Positions 1-9,175 of a DNA stretch of 54,933 bases are shown one piece after another. Positions within the stretch are counted from its first letter, which is position 1; each line of letters begins with the position of its first letter. The notes under the pieces are model-generated. The model ran no database searches and was not told where the DNA came from. It worked only from the letters and a program-made list of their open reading frames with translations. The stretch is from Clostridium sp. CAG:465 (GTDB lineage: Bacteria > Bacillota > Clostridia > TANB77 > CAG-465): the NCBI GenBank assembly GCA_000433755.1, contig FR891267.1:1-54933 (forward strand), in the 5' to 3' direction. The position numbers were made by a program, and so were the translations under genes.

Positions 1-1
1 T

Positions 2-277
2 ATATCAGGTAATGTAAGTCTACCAGGTGGTAGTCCATCAACTACTATTAGTAATTTGTCTGGAAATATTTGGCAAACAGTAATTTTGATTGTTCAAATC
101 TTAGCTGTTGCTGCTATTGTTTTTGCTGGAGTAAGATATATGTTTACTTCAGCTGACCAAAAAGCTGAGATAAAGAGAAGTATGATTATCCTAGCTATTG
201 GTGCAGTTTTAGTATTTGGAGCTTCTACAATAATTAGTATAATTGCTAATACTACAGCTGAAGTTGCAAAACCATAG
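2..277 (+). CDS. VirB2-like type IV secretion pilin (5' end outside window)
   Basis: The reading frame is open from the first bases of the window, so the gene begins upstream; the TTG at 56 is best read as an internal leucine codon. The visible 91 residues hold two hydrophobic helices separated by a short polar turn (GVRYMFTSADQKAEIKRSM), the layout of VirB2/TrbC-type pilins of Gram-positive type IV secretion systems. The following gene (528-959) carries nearly the same turn (VRYMYTSADQKANIKQSM), so the two are recent paralogs. Such subunits sit in the cytoplasmic membrane and form the pilus or the channel lining. A strong hairpin terminator follows, so this gene may be expressed partly apart from the rest of the operon. 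Confidence 0.75.
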   Translation: MSGNVSLPGGSPSTTISNLSGNIWQTVILIVQILAVAAIVFAGVRYMFTSADQKAEIKRSMIILAIGAVLVFGASTIISIIANTTAEVAKP

Positions 278-286
278 TTATATAAT

Positions 287-324
287 AAAAAAATATCGGG
301 AATTTATTTTCTCGATATTTTTTT
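287..324 (+). terminator. Rho-independent terminator after first pilin gene
   Basis: AAAAAATATCGGGAA (287-302) pairs with TTCTCGATATTTTTT (309-324) with one G-U pair, around a short T-rich loop, and ends in a run of T. Confidence 0.85.
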
Positions 325-485
325 ATTATATAACAAATTGAATGAGTTTCATCTTTATTATAAAAAAATATTTGAATAAAAATAGAATTAAATACATAGA
401 ATATTACTTTTGTGTTTCAGTTTTGTTACAAAAATAAAAAAAGTAAAAAAATTATGTATATTTTATGGAAATTTTATTGATTTTT

Positions 486-494
486 TGGTATACT
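486..494 (+). promoter_or_regulatory. Candidate extended -10 promoter for the T4SS operon
   Basis: TGG followed by TATACT (489-494) fits an extended -10 box 34 bases before the ATG at 528. No good -35 hexamer lies 17 bases upstream. The preceding terminator makes a promoter in this gap likely. Confidence 0.4.
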
Positions 495-527
495 CTATAT
501 GTGTATGAATTTAATGAGGGTGAAAAT

Positions 528-959
528 ATGAAAAAATATAATGTAAAAAAAACAATTAAGTATGCTTTTTGTATATTAATTTTAAGTACATGCTTTAACT
601 TCATTTCTATTGAAAAAATTAATTTTTCAAATTTGAATAGAGTATATGCTGATGAAACTAATTCATATGTTGGTGGAAATTTTGATTATAACTTGATACC
701 ACAAGAAAATTTTACTAATGGTGAAAAGATAAACGCACCTATAAAAAGAATTTATGCTATTTTGATTTTGATTTTTCAAATGGCTTCAGTTGGTGGTGTT
801 ATTTTTGCTGGTGTTAGGTATATGTATACTTCAGCTGATCAAAAAGCTAATATAAAACAAAGTATGATACATCTTGTTATAGGTATGATTATAGTGTTTT
901 GTGCATCTACGGTAGTAGGAATTGTTACAGGTACTTTTGGTGATCTTATTGGATCTTAA
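528..959 (+). CDS. VirB2-like pilin with signal peptide
   Basis: The start is set at ATG 528, preceded by GAGGGTG; an upstream in-frame ATG at 465 has no ribosome site. The 143-residue product begins with a basic, hydrophobic signal-like segment (about residues 1-40), then a polar stretch, then two transmembrane helices (about 75-97 and 112-135) joined by VRYMYTSADQKANIKQSM. This is the VirB2/T4SS-pilin layout and closely matches the gene before it. The product is a predicted membrane pilin subunit. It is 15 bases ahead of a third, two-module pilin gene. Confidence 0.75.
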   Translation: MKKYNVKKTIKYAFCILILSTCFNFISIEKINFSNLNRVYADETNSYVGGNFDYNLIPQENFTNGEKINAPIKRIYAILILIFQMASVGGVIFAGVRYMYTSADQKANIKQSMIHLVIGMIIVFCASTVVGIVTGTFGDLIGS

Positions 960-974
960 TGTAGAGGAGAAATT

Positions 975-1682
975 ATGAAAAAAATTTTAAATAAAAAAAG
1001 TATAATAAATATTGTAATTGGTTTTATGTTTTTTAATTTATTTATAAATGCAACAATATATAATAATGTTGATGCTTCTACTAAAATAAGTGAAAGTGAA
1101 AAGTATGAAAATAGTATACTTATTGCTGATACAAGTGCGGATGAAATGTGGAGTAGTGCAAGTAATTGGTTTAAAGGTGTCGACACAAATAATAATTCAG
1201 ACCAAGCAAAAAAAATAGTATCTGAATTTTCTTCTATTATAAATGTTGTTGGTACAACTGTCATTGTTATTGCAACTATTTTTCTTGGAGTTAAATACAT
1301 TATTGGAAGTGTGGAATCTAAAACTGAAGTAAAAGAAAGCCTTATAACTTTATTAATTGCATGTTTATTTTTCTTTGGATGGAATGAAATTAGTAATATA
1401 TTAGTACCTGGCGGAAAATTAATATGGAGTAGTACTGATGATACTAGCTATAAACAAATGGTAGGCAGGGTATTTAACACAGTAGTATTCATTTTAAATA
1501 TTGCTGCAGTTATTGCTATAATATATGTGGGTATTAAATATATCTTTTCAGGAGCCTCAGGAAAAGCAGAATTGAAAGGTAGGTCACCATATTTTATTAT
1601 AGGTATAATTTTGACATTTTGTTCTGTTGCTCTTTTGAATTTTGTTTCTAAGGTCATTAATGAAATCATTGTTGGTGGCTAG
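975..1682 (+). CDS. Two-module VirB2-like pilin (tandem domain duplication)
   Basis: The 235-residue protein has an N-terminal signal-like segment and two copies of the pilin module. The first (about 70-145) contains IFLGVKYIIGSVESKTEVKE; the second (about 155-233) contains IIYVGIKYIFSGASGKAELKG. Each is helix, charged turn, helix. The start at ATG 975 has GAGGAG nine bases upstream. A fused pair of pilin units next to two single-unit pilins suggests a mixed pilus or a capping or anchoring subunit; that role is inference. Confidence 0.7.
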   Translation: MKKILNKKSIINIVIGFMFFNLFINATIYNNVDASTKISESEKYENSILIADTSADEMWSSASNWFKGVDTNNNSDQAKKIVSEFSSIINVVGTTVIVIATIFLGVKYIIGSVESKTEVKESLITLLIACLFFFGWNEISNILVPGGKLIWSSTDDTSYKQMVGRVFNTVVFILNIAAVIAIIYVGIKYIFSGASGKAELKGRSPYFIIGIILTFCSVALLNFVSKVINEIIVGG

Positions 1683-1709
1683 TGCTAGTGTATAAAAAGG
1701 AGGAAATAT

Positions 1710-2063
1710 ATGGGAAAATCGTATTTTGTACCCAGAAGTGCAAAGGGTGAATCAAGAATTTTATATATTTTTACAATAAAATCTTTTGTATTTACAGTTG
1801 CTTTTGGACTTATTGGCGCTTTAATTTGGTATTTATTTTATAATATTTTTGGAGGATTTCCGCTTGTAGCTGGTCTTGTTATAACTGGTATTTTTGGAGG
1901 AGTTGGCTATATTATAGGAGCTTTAAAAATTCCAGATTCTAAATTTATGGGGCCTTTTAGAAAAGCTGGAGGAGAATATCTTAGTGATATTATATTAAGA
2001 GCTATAACTTTTAAAAGAAGAAAAAAAATATATTTATATAATGTAAACAGAGGAGGAAAATAA
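1710..2063 (+). CDS. PrgI-family / VirB3-like inner-membrane protein
   Basis: The 117-residue protein starts with the short conserved stretch YFVPRSAKGESRIL, followed by two closely spaced transmembrane helices (about 28-47 and 52-72) and a short basic tail (FKRRKKIYLYN). This matches PrgI-family proteins, the VirB3 counterparts that bind the VirB4 ATPase and are often encoded just before it. AGGAGG lies seven bases before ATG 1710. The next gene starts one base after the stop, consistent with translational coupling. Confidence 0.7.
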   Translation: MGKSYFVPRSAKGESRILYIFTIKSFVFTVAFGLIGALIWYLFYNIFGGFPLVAGLVITGIFGGVGYIIGALKIPDSKFMGPFRKAGGEYLSDIILRAITFKRRKKIYLYNVNRGGK

Positions 2064-2064
2064 T

Positions 2065-3606
2065 ATGGGAACTTTAGTTGTACCTATTATATTATTAGTT
2101 ATTCTTGGTGCTTTTGGAATAATTTTTGCAATATATGCTAAGAAACAAAAAGATGGGGTTGATGGTAATAAGAGCAATGGTTCATCAAAAGGTGGACGTG
2201 AAGATAATAAAAAACATGAAATAAGAAAAGAAGATGTTTTTGATTTTATGGAGTTTGATGAAATATCAGACAACATGATAATTCAAAATAAAGGAACAAG
2301 ATATACTATGCTTGTTCAATGTAAGGGAATTAACTATGATCTTATGTCTGATGTTGAACAGTTATCTGTTGAAGAAGGATTTATTACATTTTTAAATACA
2401 CTGACATGTCCAATTCAGTTATATGTACAAGCACAAAATCTTGATTTAAAGGGAACAATAAAGGTATATAAGGAGCATGTAGATAAAATTAGAGAAGAAT
2501 TTGATAATATAAATCAAGAGTACAATAGAATAAACGAAGCTTTTGATTCAACAGAAGAAAAAATTAGAAAAGCTGAAAATGAAAGAAACAAAACCCTTAA
2601 TGTTTATGAGTATGCAAGTGATATTGTTAATTATGTTGAAAGAATAAGCTTAAATAAAAGTTTACTTCAAAGGACTTTCTTTGTTCTAGTTTCATATAAT
2701 TCTTCTGAAATAAATGCTATAGACAGATTTACAAAAGAAGAAATAAGAAATATATGCTATAATGAATTGGTAACACGTGCACAATCAGTAATAAATGGAC
2801 TTGCTTCTTGTTCTGTTGCCGGTAGAATATTGAACTCAAATGAAATTGCTGATGTGCTATATACTGCGTATAATAGAGATGATAAAGGATTGATGAGTGT
2901 AAAAGAAGCTCTTGATTCAGGATTTTATAGATTATATTCTACAAGTGAAGACATATTCCTTAAAAAACAGAGAAAGCTACAAGAAGAAATTAATAACGAA
3001 GCCAAAATAAAAGCTATTGAGGCACTTAAAGAAAGCTTAAAGAGTGGAGAGTATATTTCACCTAGAATAAAAGAATTAGATGTAGAAGAACAAATAAGTA
3101 AAAAAGCTAGTGATTTTGTAAGACGTGAAAACATTCCAATTGATATAAAAGAAAAAGCAAATGAAAAATTAATAAATGATTTTAGAAAAACCAAAAAGGA
3201 TTTAGTTGATAAGGCTGGACAGGAATACGAAGAGTTAACAAACATGTTAGGTGTAAACGATGATGATAATAAAAAAGAACAGTTAGATAAAGATAGTGAA
3301 AAAGTAGCAGTTAATACTGTTTCTCAAAACATTAATGTTGAAAAGAATGATACGAATAATTTAAAAACTACAGATTCAAATAAATCAGATGAAAAAGTAG
3401 AAGAAACAAAAAAATCAGATAAAATAAAATCTAATAATATGGAAGAAAGACCTATTGTTCAAAAGATTGAGGTTGATAATAGTAGTTTTGAATATAATAG
3501 AAATCTAGCGAATACGCCAAATAAAAATTTAGATGACGATTTAGATATTAATTTAAATGATTCATTTGATGATAGAATGAATTCTGGTGACGATTCTATT
3601 GTATAG
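2065..3606 (+). CDS. TraC-like membrane protein of the T4SS
   Basis: The 513-residue protein has one N-terminal transmembrane helix (about 4-26). A conserved domain (about 55-150) follows, with GTRYTMLVQCKGINYDLMS, GFITFLNTL and PIQLYVQAQNLDL, resembling the N-terminal TraC/VirB4-type module found in Gram-positive and CPR conjugation loci. A long charged coiled-coil region comes next, then an acidic, low-complexity tail (about 390-513). There is no Walker motif, so it is not itself an ATPase. It lies one base after the PrgI-like gene and 22 bases before virB4, so it probably docks the ATPase to the membrane channel. Confidence 0.6.
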   Translation: MGTLVVPIILLVILGAFGIIFAIYAKKQKDGVDGNKSNGSSKGGREDNKKHEIRKEDVFDFMEFDEISDNMIIQNKGTRYTMLVQCKGINYDLMSDVEQLSVEEGFITFLNTLTCPIQLYVQAQNLDLKGTIKVYKEHVDKIREEFDNINQEYNRINEAFDSTEEKIRKAENERNKTLNVYEYASDIVNYVERISLNKSLLQRTFFVLVSYNSSEINAIDRFTKEEIRNICYNELVTRAQSVINGLASCSVAGRILNSNEIADVLYTAYNRDDKGLMSVKEALDSGFYRLYSTSEDIFLKKQRKLQEEINNEAKIKAIEALKESLKSGEYISPRIKELDVEEQISKKASDFVRRENIPIDIKEKANEKLINDFRKTKKDLVDKAGQEYEELTNMLGVNDDDNKKEQLDKDSEKVAVNTVSQNINVEKNDTNNLKTTDSNKSDEKVEETKKSDKIKSNNMEERPIVQKIEVDNSSFEYNRNLANTPNKNLDDDLDINLNDSFDDRMNSGDDSIV

Positions 3607-3628
3607 AACTTAAGGAGGAATTTGGTAT

Positions 3629-5644
3629 ATGGGAAAGAAAAAAGAAGAAAAAGATAAGAAAAAAAAGAAGAAGGGTGAAACTCAAACTCAAAATTCACCT
3701 CAAGATGAACTTATTAAGGCAAATGAAAATTTACCTGATAGCTTAAGTATAAATAAATCTACATTGAAAGATTTGCTTGCTCCTTCAGGAATTGATGCTT
3801 CTCACTATGATTATTTAGAAATTTTTTCTAAAATATCTAGATTCGCAAGGAGTTTCTATTTAACAACAATCCCAAGACAAGCAACATTTCCATATTTTTT
3901 ATCTGGTATATATGAATTTGGAGATATAAATGCCTCTGTATATATAACACCAATATCTGAAACAACATCTCAGAATCAATTAAATAAACAAATTGTAGAA
4001 TTACAATCAGAAAGATATGTTGCACATGATAGAGGGGATATAAACAGAGAATCTGTGCTATCAACTAAACAAGCTGAAGCTGAAGCACTTAGAGATCAAA
4101 TAGCAGCAGGATATAATAAATTATTTGATGCAACTATAATATGTACATTGTTTGCATACAATAAAGCAGAATTAGATAAATTATCTGAATTACTTGCAAT
4201 GGAGGCTTCAAAAAATTTACTTGGATTAAAAGCAGCTTGGGCATTACAGGAAGAGGCTTTTCAGTCAAATCTTCCCCTTAATAATAATAAGATTTCAAGG
4301 AAACATACTTTTGATAGAGGATCTATGTCAACTGTATTTCCATTTGTTAATGCTGAAGCTGGACATAATATGGGTGTACCAATTGGAATAAATAAACAAA
4401 CTGGCCTACCAATAATATTTGATAATTTTAGTAGTTCACTTGCAAATTATAACATGATAATTTTTGGAAAATCAGGTGCTGGTAAATCTGTTACAATAAA
4501 AACAATAATGGCAAGATCAGCAATACTTATGGGGGTAGAAAATCTTGTACTTGATGCTGAAGGTGAGTATGTTGTTGTTGCGGAAGCTTTAAGAGGAATT
4601 AATGTTAATATAGGACCTAAATCTAGTACAGTTATAAATATATTTGATATTGAAACAGAAATTGTTAAAGATGAAATAACTGGAAAAGAAAGATATGCAT
4701 TAAATGTTGAAAATAAAGTTGAAGACGTAACGCAAGCATTACTTACAATGGCACGTGGTTCAACAAAATCTGAAGAAGTAAATGAACTTACAAAACAAAT
4801 CATAGCAGAAATAGTTGCTGAAGAGTATGCTGATAAAGGTATAACAAGTGATCCTAATTCACTATACACAGGTTCTGTAATTGATATGGAAGATGGAGAT
4901 ACTTCCAAGAAAAAGAAAGATATGCCAACTGTAAGTTCATGGTATGAAAGACTAGAAAAAAAAGCTGCTGAAAATACAAATGATACATATCAATACCATT
5001 ATGATTATTTAATAAAGGTTATGAAACAGTTTTGTAAAAAATATGATGGACAAATGGCATATTTTGATGGCCAATCTACTTTTGAATTACTAGATGATTG
5101 TCCATTTATAAATATAAATATATCATCACTTGAAGAAAGATTTGCAAGACCACTTGCACAACAAATTCTATTATCATGGATTTGGGAAAAGTATGTTAAG
5201 AAAAATAGTGAAGATAAGAACAGAGCAAAAAGTAAACGTGTTCTAATTGATGAAGCATGGATGCTTTTACCGTATCCAGAAGCTGTTGATTTCTTAAATA
5301 CCATGTCAAGACGTGCTAGAAAAAGAAACGTATCTCTTACTGTTGTATCACAAAAATTCCAAGATTTCTATGAGAATAAAAGTGTACAGGTTGTTTTAAC
5401 ATCAGCAGATACAAAGCTATTTCTTGCACAAGATAAGTCTGAAATATCATATTTAAAAGAAGTATTCAAACTTAGTGAAGGTGAAGAAGAATTTCTACTT
5501 ACTTGTCAAAGAGGTGAAGGTTTAATAAAAATAGGGTATGATTCAGCTATAATGTCAATTAAACCAACCCAAAGAGAATTTGAATTTGTTGAAACAAACT
5601 TAAACAGAGTTGTTGAAAATTTAAAAAACAAAAGAATTGATTAA
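3629..5644 (+). CDS. VirB4-type ATPase of the type IV secretion system
   Basis: The 671-residue protein has a lysine-rich start, a VirB4-like N-terminal domain (about 50-270, with FSKISRFARSFYLTTIPRQ and STVFPF), and a RecA-like ATPase domain. Walker A is GKSGAGKS at 280-287; Walker B is VLIDEAW with Asp541-Glu542; an RRARKRN stretch and a glutamine-containing VVSQKF follow. VirB4 proteins energise pilus assembly and substrate transfer at the inner face of the membrane. AAGGAGG precedes ATG 3629. This is the best-supported gene of the secretion operon. Confidence 0.92.
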   Translation: MGKKKEEKDKKKKKKGETQTQNSPQDELIKANENLPDSLSINKSTLKDLLAPSGIDASHYDYLEIFSKISRFARSFYLTTIPRQATFPYFLSGIYEFGDINASVYITPISETTSQNQLNKQIVELQSERYVAHDRGDINRESVLSTKQAEAEALRDQIAAGYNKLFDATIICTLFAYNKAELDKLSELLAMEASKNLLGLKAAWALQEEAFQSNLPLNNNKISRKHTFDRGSMSTVFPFVNAEAGHNMGVPIGINKQTGLPIIFDNFSSSLANYNMIIFGKSGAGKSVTIKTIMARSAILMGVENLVLDAEGEYVVVAEALRGINVNIGPKSSTVINIFDIETEIVKDEITGKERYALNVENKVEDVTQALLTMARGSTKSEEVNELTKQIIAEIVAEEYADKGITSDPNSLYTGSVIDMEDGDTSKKKKDMPTVSSWYERLEKKAAENTNDTYQYHYDYLIKVMKQFCKKYDGQMAYFDGQSTFELLDDCPFININISSLEERFARPLAQQILLSWIWEKYVKKNSEDKNRAKSKRVLIDEAWMLLPYPEAVDFLNTMSRRARKRNVSLTVVSQKFQDFYENKSVQVVLTSADTKLFLAQDKSEISYLKEVFKLSEGEEEFLLTCQRGEGLIKIGYDSAIMSIKPTQREFEFVETNLNRVVENLKNKRID

Positions 5645-5678
5645 ATAATTACTAATATATTTAGAATAAGGTGATTAA

Positions 5679-7412
5679 ATGAAGAAAAAAACATGCAAAA
5701 TTATTATATGTATAAGTTTGGTTGTAATGCTATTTACAAGCTTTGGAAATGTATTTGGAGCAACGAATCCTGATTATACACCTTCAATTCAGGTGTCTGA
5801 AAACGCATTAGATAGCAAAATAAAATCAAATATATTACTGGATACTCTTGCTGGAATGATTAATGCAATAGCTTCTTTGGCTGAGTATTTACTAGGAGCA
5901 GTATTTAAAACTCTTACAGGAGATAACATATTTCCATGGGCAGATAGAATAATATTTAATGGTATAGGCTTTCTAGACATAAACTTTCTAAATCCTGCTT
6001 CAAATTCTTTGTTTGTTTCAAATGGATCGACTTCTATACTTGGAAAAGTCGTGTATAGTGTCTATTCTACAATTTTTTCACTTGCAGTACTTTTCCTTGG
6101 TGTTGCTGTTGGTATTATGGCAATACGACTTGCACTATCAAGTATTGCTGCGGAGAAAGCCAAATATAAACAAGCAATTGTGAATTGGGTAACGTGTATT
6201 GTAATGCTATTTTTAATGCACTATATTTTAGCCTTTGTTTTTTGGATTAATGAGCAGTTAGTTCAAATAGCTAGTGGAATACTTATAAAAACGATAGACG
6301 AGACGGTGACCTCTGTTGATTTTACTGAAGCTTTAAACTCTGTTGTTAGTCCTGATGAGAGAGTAAAGAAGTTTTCAAATGCATTGGGGGATAAGTATAG
6401 TACAAGATCTGATGTGACAAACTGGGTTAATTCTGTGACAGGAGATCCTGATCTTTTAGACATTACTAATAAGTTATTACTCAATAGTAATTACATTGAC
6501 CAAAGGGTGGTTTATGTTGCTGATAATTTAAGTGATAGTGATACTACAATTCATTGGTGGTCTTCAAATGTTGAAATCGCATTTAAAAGTTTAAAGATTA
6601 CAGATAAGGCAATTCAAATGTTAGCTGTGGCAAATAAAGGTATACCAAGACTTAATATAGACGGAAATGATGCAAATTCTATTAGAATGCAGATATCCAA
6701 TGCTAGTGATGATGATTTAAGAAAAATGAAGGAACAGGGATACTATGAATGTTATAGTGGAAATAAGATTTATTTTGATAAAGAAAAATATTTAAAAAGT
6801 GAAGATTTTGAAAAAGATTTGGCAGGTTATGCTTATGTAATGGCAAATAAAGATGAAGCTGCTAAATTAGATAAATTCTATATTAATAATCCTGGATATA
6901 AAATAAATACAGGAGATAATCCAAATAGCTTACAAATAGCTGCAAATACAGTTTGGTCTGCATATAGTCCTAATGAGTTAAATGACTTAAATGATATATA
7001 TAACGAATATAAAATGCAATCGAGTTATAACCAAGCTAAGAATGATGTTTCTATTCGTGAGGCAATTGCAAAAAAAAGATTAGAAGTAGATGGATATATA
7101 ATAAGCGCAGCACAAGGTGGAAGTGCAAAAACAACTGATATAATAGCAAATCTTGGACAATTTTTTAAACAATCTGCCTATACATATACTACAGAAGAAA
7201 CTACTGATAGTACAGGAAATAAGAAAGAGACGATTGTAGGTTGGAGAGCAACTAAATTATCTGTTACAGGTGCATTGTTATATGCAATATTTATTTTTCA
7301 ATCATGTATGTATTTTATAATGTATGTAAAAAGGTTATTTTATGTTATGATGCTTTCTATGTTTGGACCGATTGTAGTTATTTATGACTTCTTTATGAAG
7401 TCTGCAGGTTAG
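5679..7412 (+). CDS. VirB6/TrbL-like channel protein, N-terminal part
   Basis: The 577-residue protein has a signal peptide (about 1-28) and hydrophobic helices near 45-65, 115-150 and 165-200. A large polar domain (about 205-520) follows, then two helices near the end, in the stretch ending SMFGPIVVIYDFFMKSAG. VirB6/TrbL-type proteins of Gram-positive systems normally continue past such a motif into further helices. Here the chain stops and the next ORF, 10 bases on and in another frame, supplies what looks like the continuation (GVFTTWVKELCALVFVQTIQ). The gene may be a natural split of one ancestral gene. AAGGTG precedes ATG 5679. Confidence 0.7.
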   Translation: MKKKTCKIIICISLVVMLFTSFGNVFGATNPDYTPSIQVSENALDSKIKSNILLDTLAGMINAIASLAEYLLGAVFKTLTGDNIFPWADRIIFNGIGFLDINFLNPASNSLFVSNGSTSILGKVVYSVYSTIFSLAVLFLGVAVGIMAIRLALSSIAAEKAKYKQAIVNWVTCIVMLFLMHYILAFVFWINEQLVQIASGILIKTIDETVTSVDFTEALNSVVSPDERVKKFSNALGDKYSTRSDVTNWVNSVTGDPDLLDITNKLLLNSNYIDQRVVYVADNLSDSDTTIHWWSSNVEIAFKSLKITDKAIQMLAVANKGIPRLNIDGNDANSIRMQISNASDDDLRKMKEQGYYECYSGNKIYFDKEKYLKSEDFEKDLAGYAYVMANKDEAAKLDKFYINNPGYKINTGDNPNSLQIAANTVWSAYSPNELNDLNDIYNEYKMQSSYNQAKNDVSIREAIAKKRLEVDGYIISAAQGGSAKTTDIIANLGQFFKQSAYTYTTEETTDSTGNKKETIVGWRATKLSVTGALLYAIFIFQSCMYFIMYVKRLFYVMMLSMFGPIVVIYDFFMKSAG

Positions 7413-7422
7413 GAGGGATAGT

Positions 7423-8550
7423 ATGCAAAAGGGTGTTTTTACAACATGGGTAAAAGAATTATGCGCACTTGTTTTTGTACAAACAATACAAGCATTTATA
7501 CTTGCAATTGTAATTAGTATTATAATAACGTTTATTGCTCCGAATACAAGTGGTGATAAAATTGCAAAATTAACAGATGCAGATTCTGTTTCAGCACTAG
7601 GAATTCTTTGTATAGTTTTGCTTACATCACTTACTAAGATGGAACAAATAACGAAGAAAATATTTGGACTAGATAGTGGTATTTTGCAAAATAAACCTCC
7701 TCACGGTCTTATGGCTTCATATATGGCTTTAAAAGCTGTTGGAAGAGTATTTAATAACGTACCTAAAATGATAGGAGGAATAGGTAGTGCAACTTTAGGT
7801 GCAGGATTAGATAAGAAAAAAGCTAATTCTGCAATGCTCACAAGATTACAAAGAAAAGGATTGGATAAAAGTGGAAATCCTTTGTCTGGTGCTAAACAAA
7901 TTGCAAGTGGTGACTCTGGTTCTCAATCCGGTGGCTCTGATTCTGTAGAGGATAGAGAATATTATAATAAAGCTATGGAGGCCAAAAAACGTGGAGATAT
8001 GGCTGGCTATCATAGAAATATGGGTATACAAGCTGGTATTAATAAAGCAAGAAAAAGTGTAGCACAAGGTGGAGGTACTTCATCGTCTAGTGGAGGTACT
8101 TCATCGTCAGATAAGGCTCGTGATGATTATTATAAAATTATGGAAAAATACGATGATGAACTTGCAAAAGCGAAGGAAAAGAGAAGAAAAGGTATTCAGG
8201 ATGCTTTTTCTGGAGGTATTGAGACTATTGGAGCAGCTGCAGGAGGTATGGTTGGTCTTTCAATAGGTTCAGTCTCAGGACTTGCTACTGGTGATTTGGA
8301 TCAAATTCATAAAGCAACTGCATATGGTATTGGTGTGGGTGATGCTTTAGGAGAACACTTAACTAACGCAGTTGCTTCAGCTACAACTAGTATAAAATCA
8401 AGAGCAAGTGTAAATAAGAAACTTGATAATCAAATAGCACAAATGGAAAAGAATTTAAAAATTCAAAATAATACTAGAGAAAATCAGGCAAAAAGAGTAA
8501 GAAATATTACTCAAAAAATAGAGAAAAATAATAGTATTAGTAATATTTAA
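7423..8550 (+). CDS. VirB6/TrbL-like channel protein, C-terminal part
   Basis: The 375-residue protein opens with a basic segment, then helices at about 10-38 and 60-80. The rest is soluble, rich in Gly, Ser and Lys, with a Gly/Ala-rich hydrophobic patch (about 265-290) and a charged C-terminus that could form a coiled coil. The N-terminal part reads as the continuation of the preceding ORF. It has its own strong ribosome site (GGAGGG, five bases before ATG 7423), so it is translated as a separate chain rather than by frameshifting. The two products probably assemble together in the membrane. Confidence 0.6.
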   Translation: MQKGVFTTWVKELCALVFVQTIQAFILAIVISIIITFIAPNTSGDKIAKLTDADSVSALGILCIVLLTSLTKMEQITKKIFGLDSGILQNKPPHGLMASYMALKAVGRVFNNVPKMIGGIGSATLGAGLDKKKANSAMLTRLQRKGLDKSGNPLSGAKQIASGDSGSQSGGSDSVEDREYYNKAMEAKKRGDMAGYHRNMGIQAGINKARKSVAQGGGTSSSSGGTSSSDKARDDYYKIMEKYDDELAKAKEKRRKGIQDAFSGGIETIGAAAGGMVGLSIGSVSGLATGDLDQIHKATAYGIGVGDALGEHLTNAVASATTSIKSRASVNKKLDNQIAQMEKNLKIQNNTRENQAKRVRNITQKIEKNNSISNI

Positions 8551-8611
8551 AAGGAGGAATGTATATACTATGCTACTTTTGTGGCATAGTATATATATAT
8601 AATATATAATT
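8551..8611 (+). promoter_or_regulatory. Hairpin between Shine-Dalgarno and downstream gene
   Basis: AAGGAGG (8551-8557) is followed by a perfect 12-bp inverted repeat, TATATACTATGC (8562-8573) and GCATAGTATATA (8584-8595), with a 10-base loop. The next long ORF starts at ATG 8612 with no ribosome site of its own. Either the hairpin controls that gene, or the ribosome site serves the 10-codon ORF inside the hairpin. Confidence 0.6.
8570..8602 (+). CDS. Possible 10-residue leader peptide
   Basis: ATG 8570 lies 12 bases after AAGGAGG and encodes MLLLWHSIYI before TAA at 8600-8602. The ATG lies in the left arm of the hairpin, and the ORF ends nine bases before ATG 8612, so its translation would melt the hairpin and could couple to the next gene. 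Only position and ribosome site support it. Confidence 0.25.
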   Translation: MLLLWHSIYI

Positions 8612-9163
8612 ATGAAGTTAGTAGATATAAAAGGTAATATAACATCAAAACAAAGGCTTATACTTGTTATAACGGCTCTAATTTTATTATTGATAGTTTT
8701 TTATTTGTTAAAAAATATAACTAAGACAAGTGAAGGAATTGATTACAAAAAAACAGATATAACTGATTTATTAATTTTTTCTTCAACAGTAAAAGATAGA
8801 GATATTTATTGGAATTTAGATGGAATTATAACAGAATTTATTTCTTCATATAAATCAGGAACAAATAAAGATATAAAGGAAACAAAGTATTACTATAATG
8901 CATTGGATCCTGATTATAAAAAATATTTAGGTAAGAAGAAATATAATGAAATTGCAAATAATCTTATAAATAAGGTGATGGGAGAAAATAGGGACGAATT
9001 TTCTTCACTTCCTACACCACTTATAACAAGTTTAAATAAACTAAATAATTATGATAATGCATATATATGTGAACTTTCAACTCCAAATGTTAATGATAGT
9101 GCATATATTGGCATTATACTTGATATAGATAAAAAAAAGTATAATATTTTTTATATAGATTAA
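8612..9163 (+). CDS. Single-pass membrane protein of the T4SS operon, unknown family
   Basis: The 183-residue protein has a short basic N-terminus, one transmembrane helix (about 17-36) and an extracytoplasmic domain of about 140 residues rich in Lys, Asn and Tyr. The topology and the place in the operon would suit a VirB8-like assembly factor, but no family motif is recognised. It is 12 bases ahead of another protein of the same topology, and the two could form a pair. Translation may depend on the hairpin just upstream. Confidence 0.55.
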   Translation: MKLVDIKGNITSKQRLILVITALILLLIVFYLLKNITKTSEGIDYKKTDITDLLIFSSTVKDRDIYWNLDGIITEFISSYKSGTNKDIKETKYYYNALDPDYKKYLGKKKYNEIANNLINKVMGENRDEFSSLPTPLITSLNKLNNYDNAYICELSTPNVNDSAYIGIILDIDKKKYNIFYID

Positions 9164-9175
9164 GGAGAATTATAT

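Noticed and set aside
465..527. N-terminal extension of the second pilin gene from ATG 465
   Set aside because: No ribosome site precedes it and it runs through the extended -10 box; ATG 528 has a ribosome site and begins a proper signal peptide.
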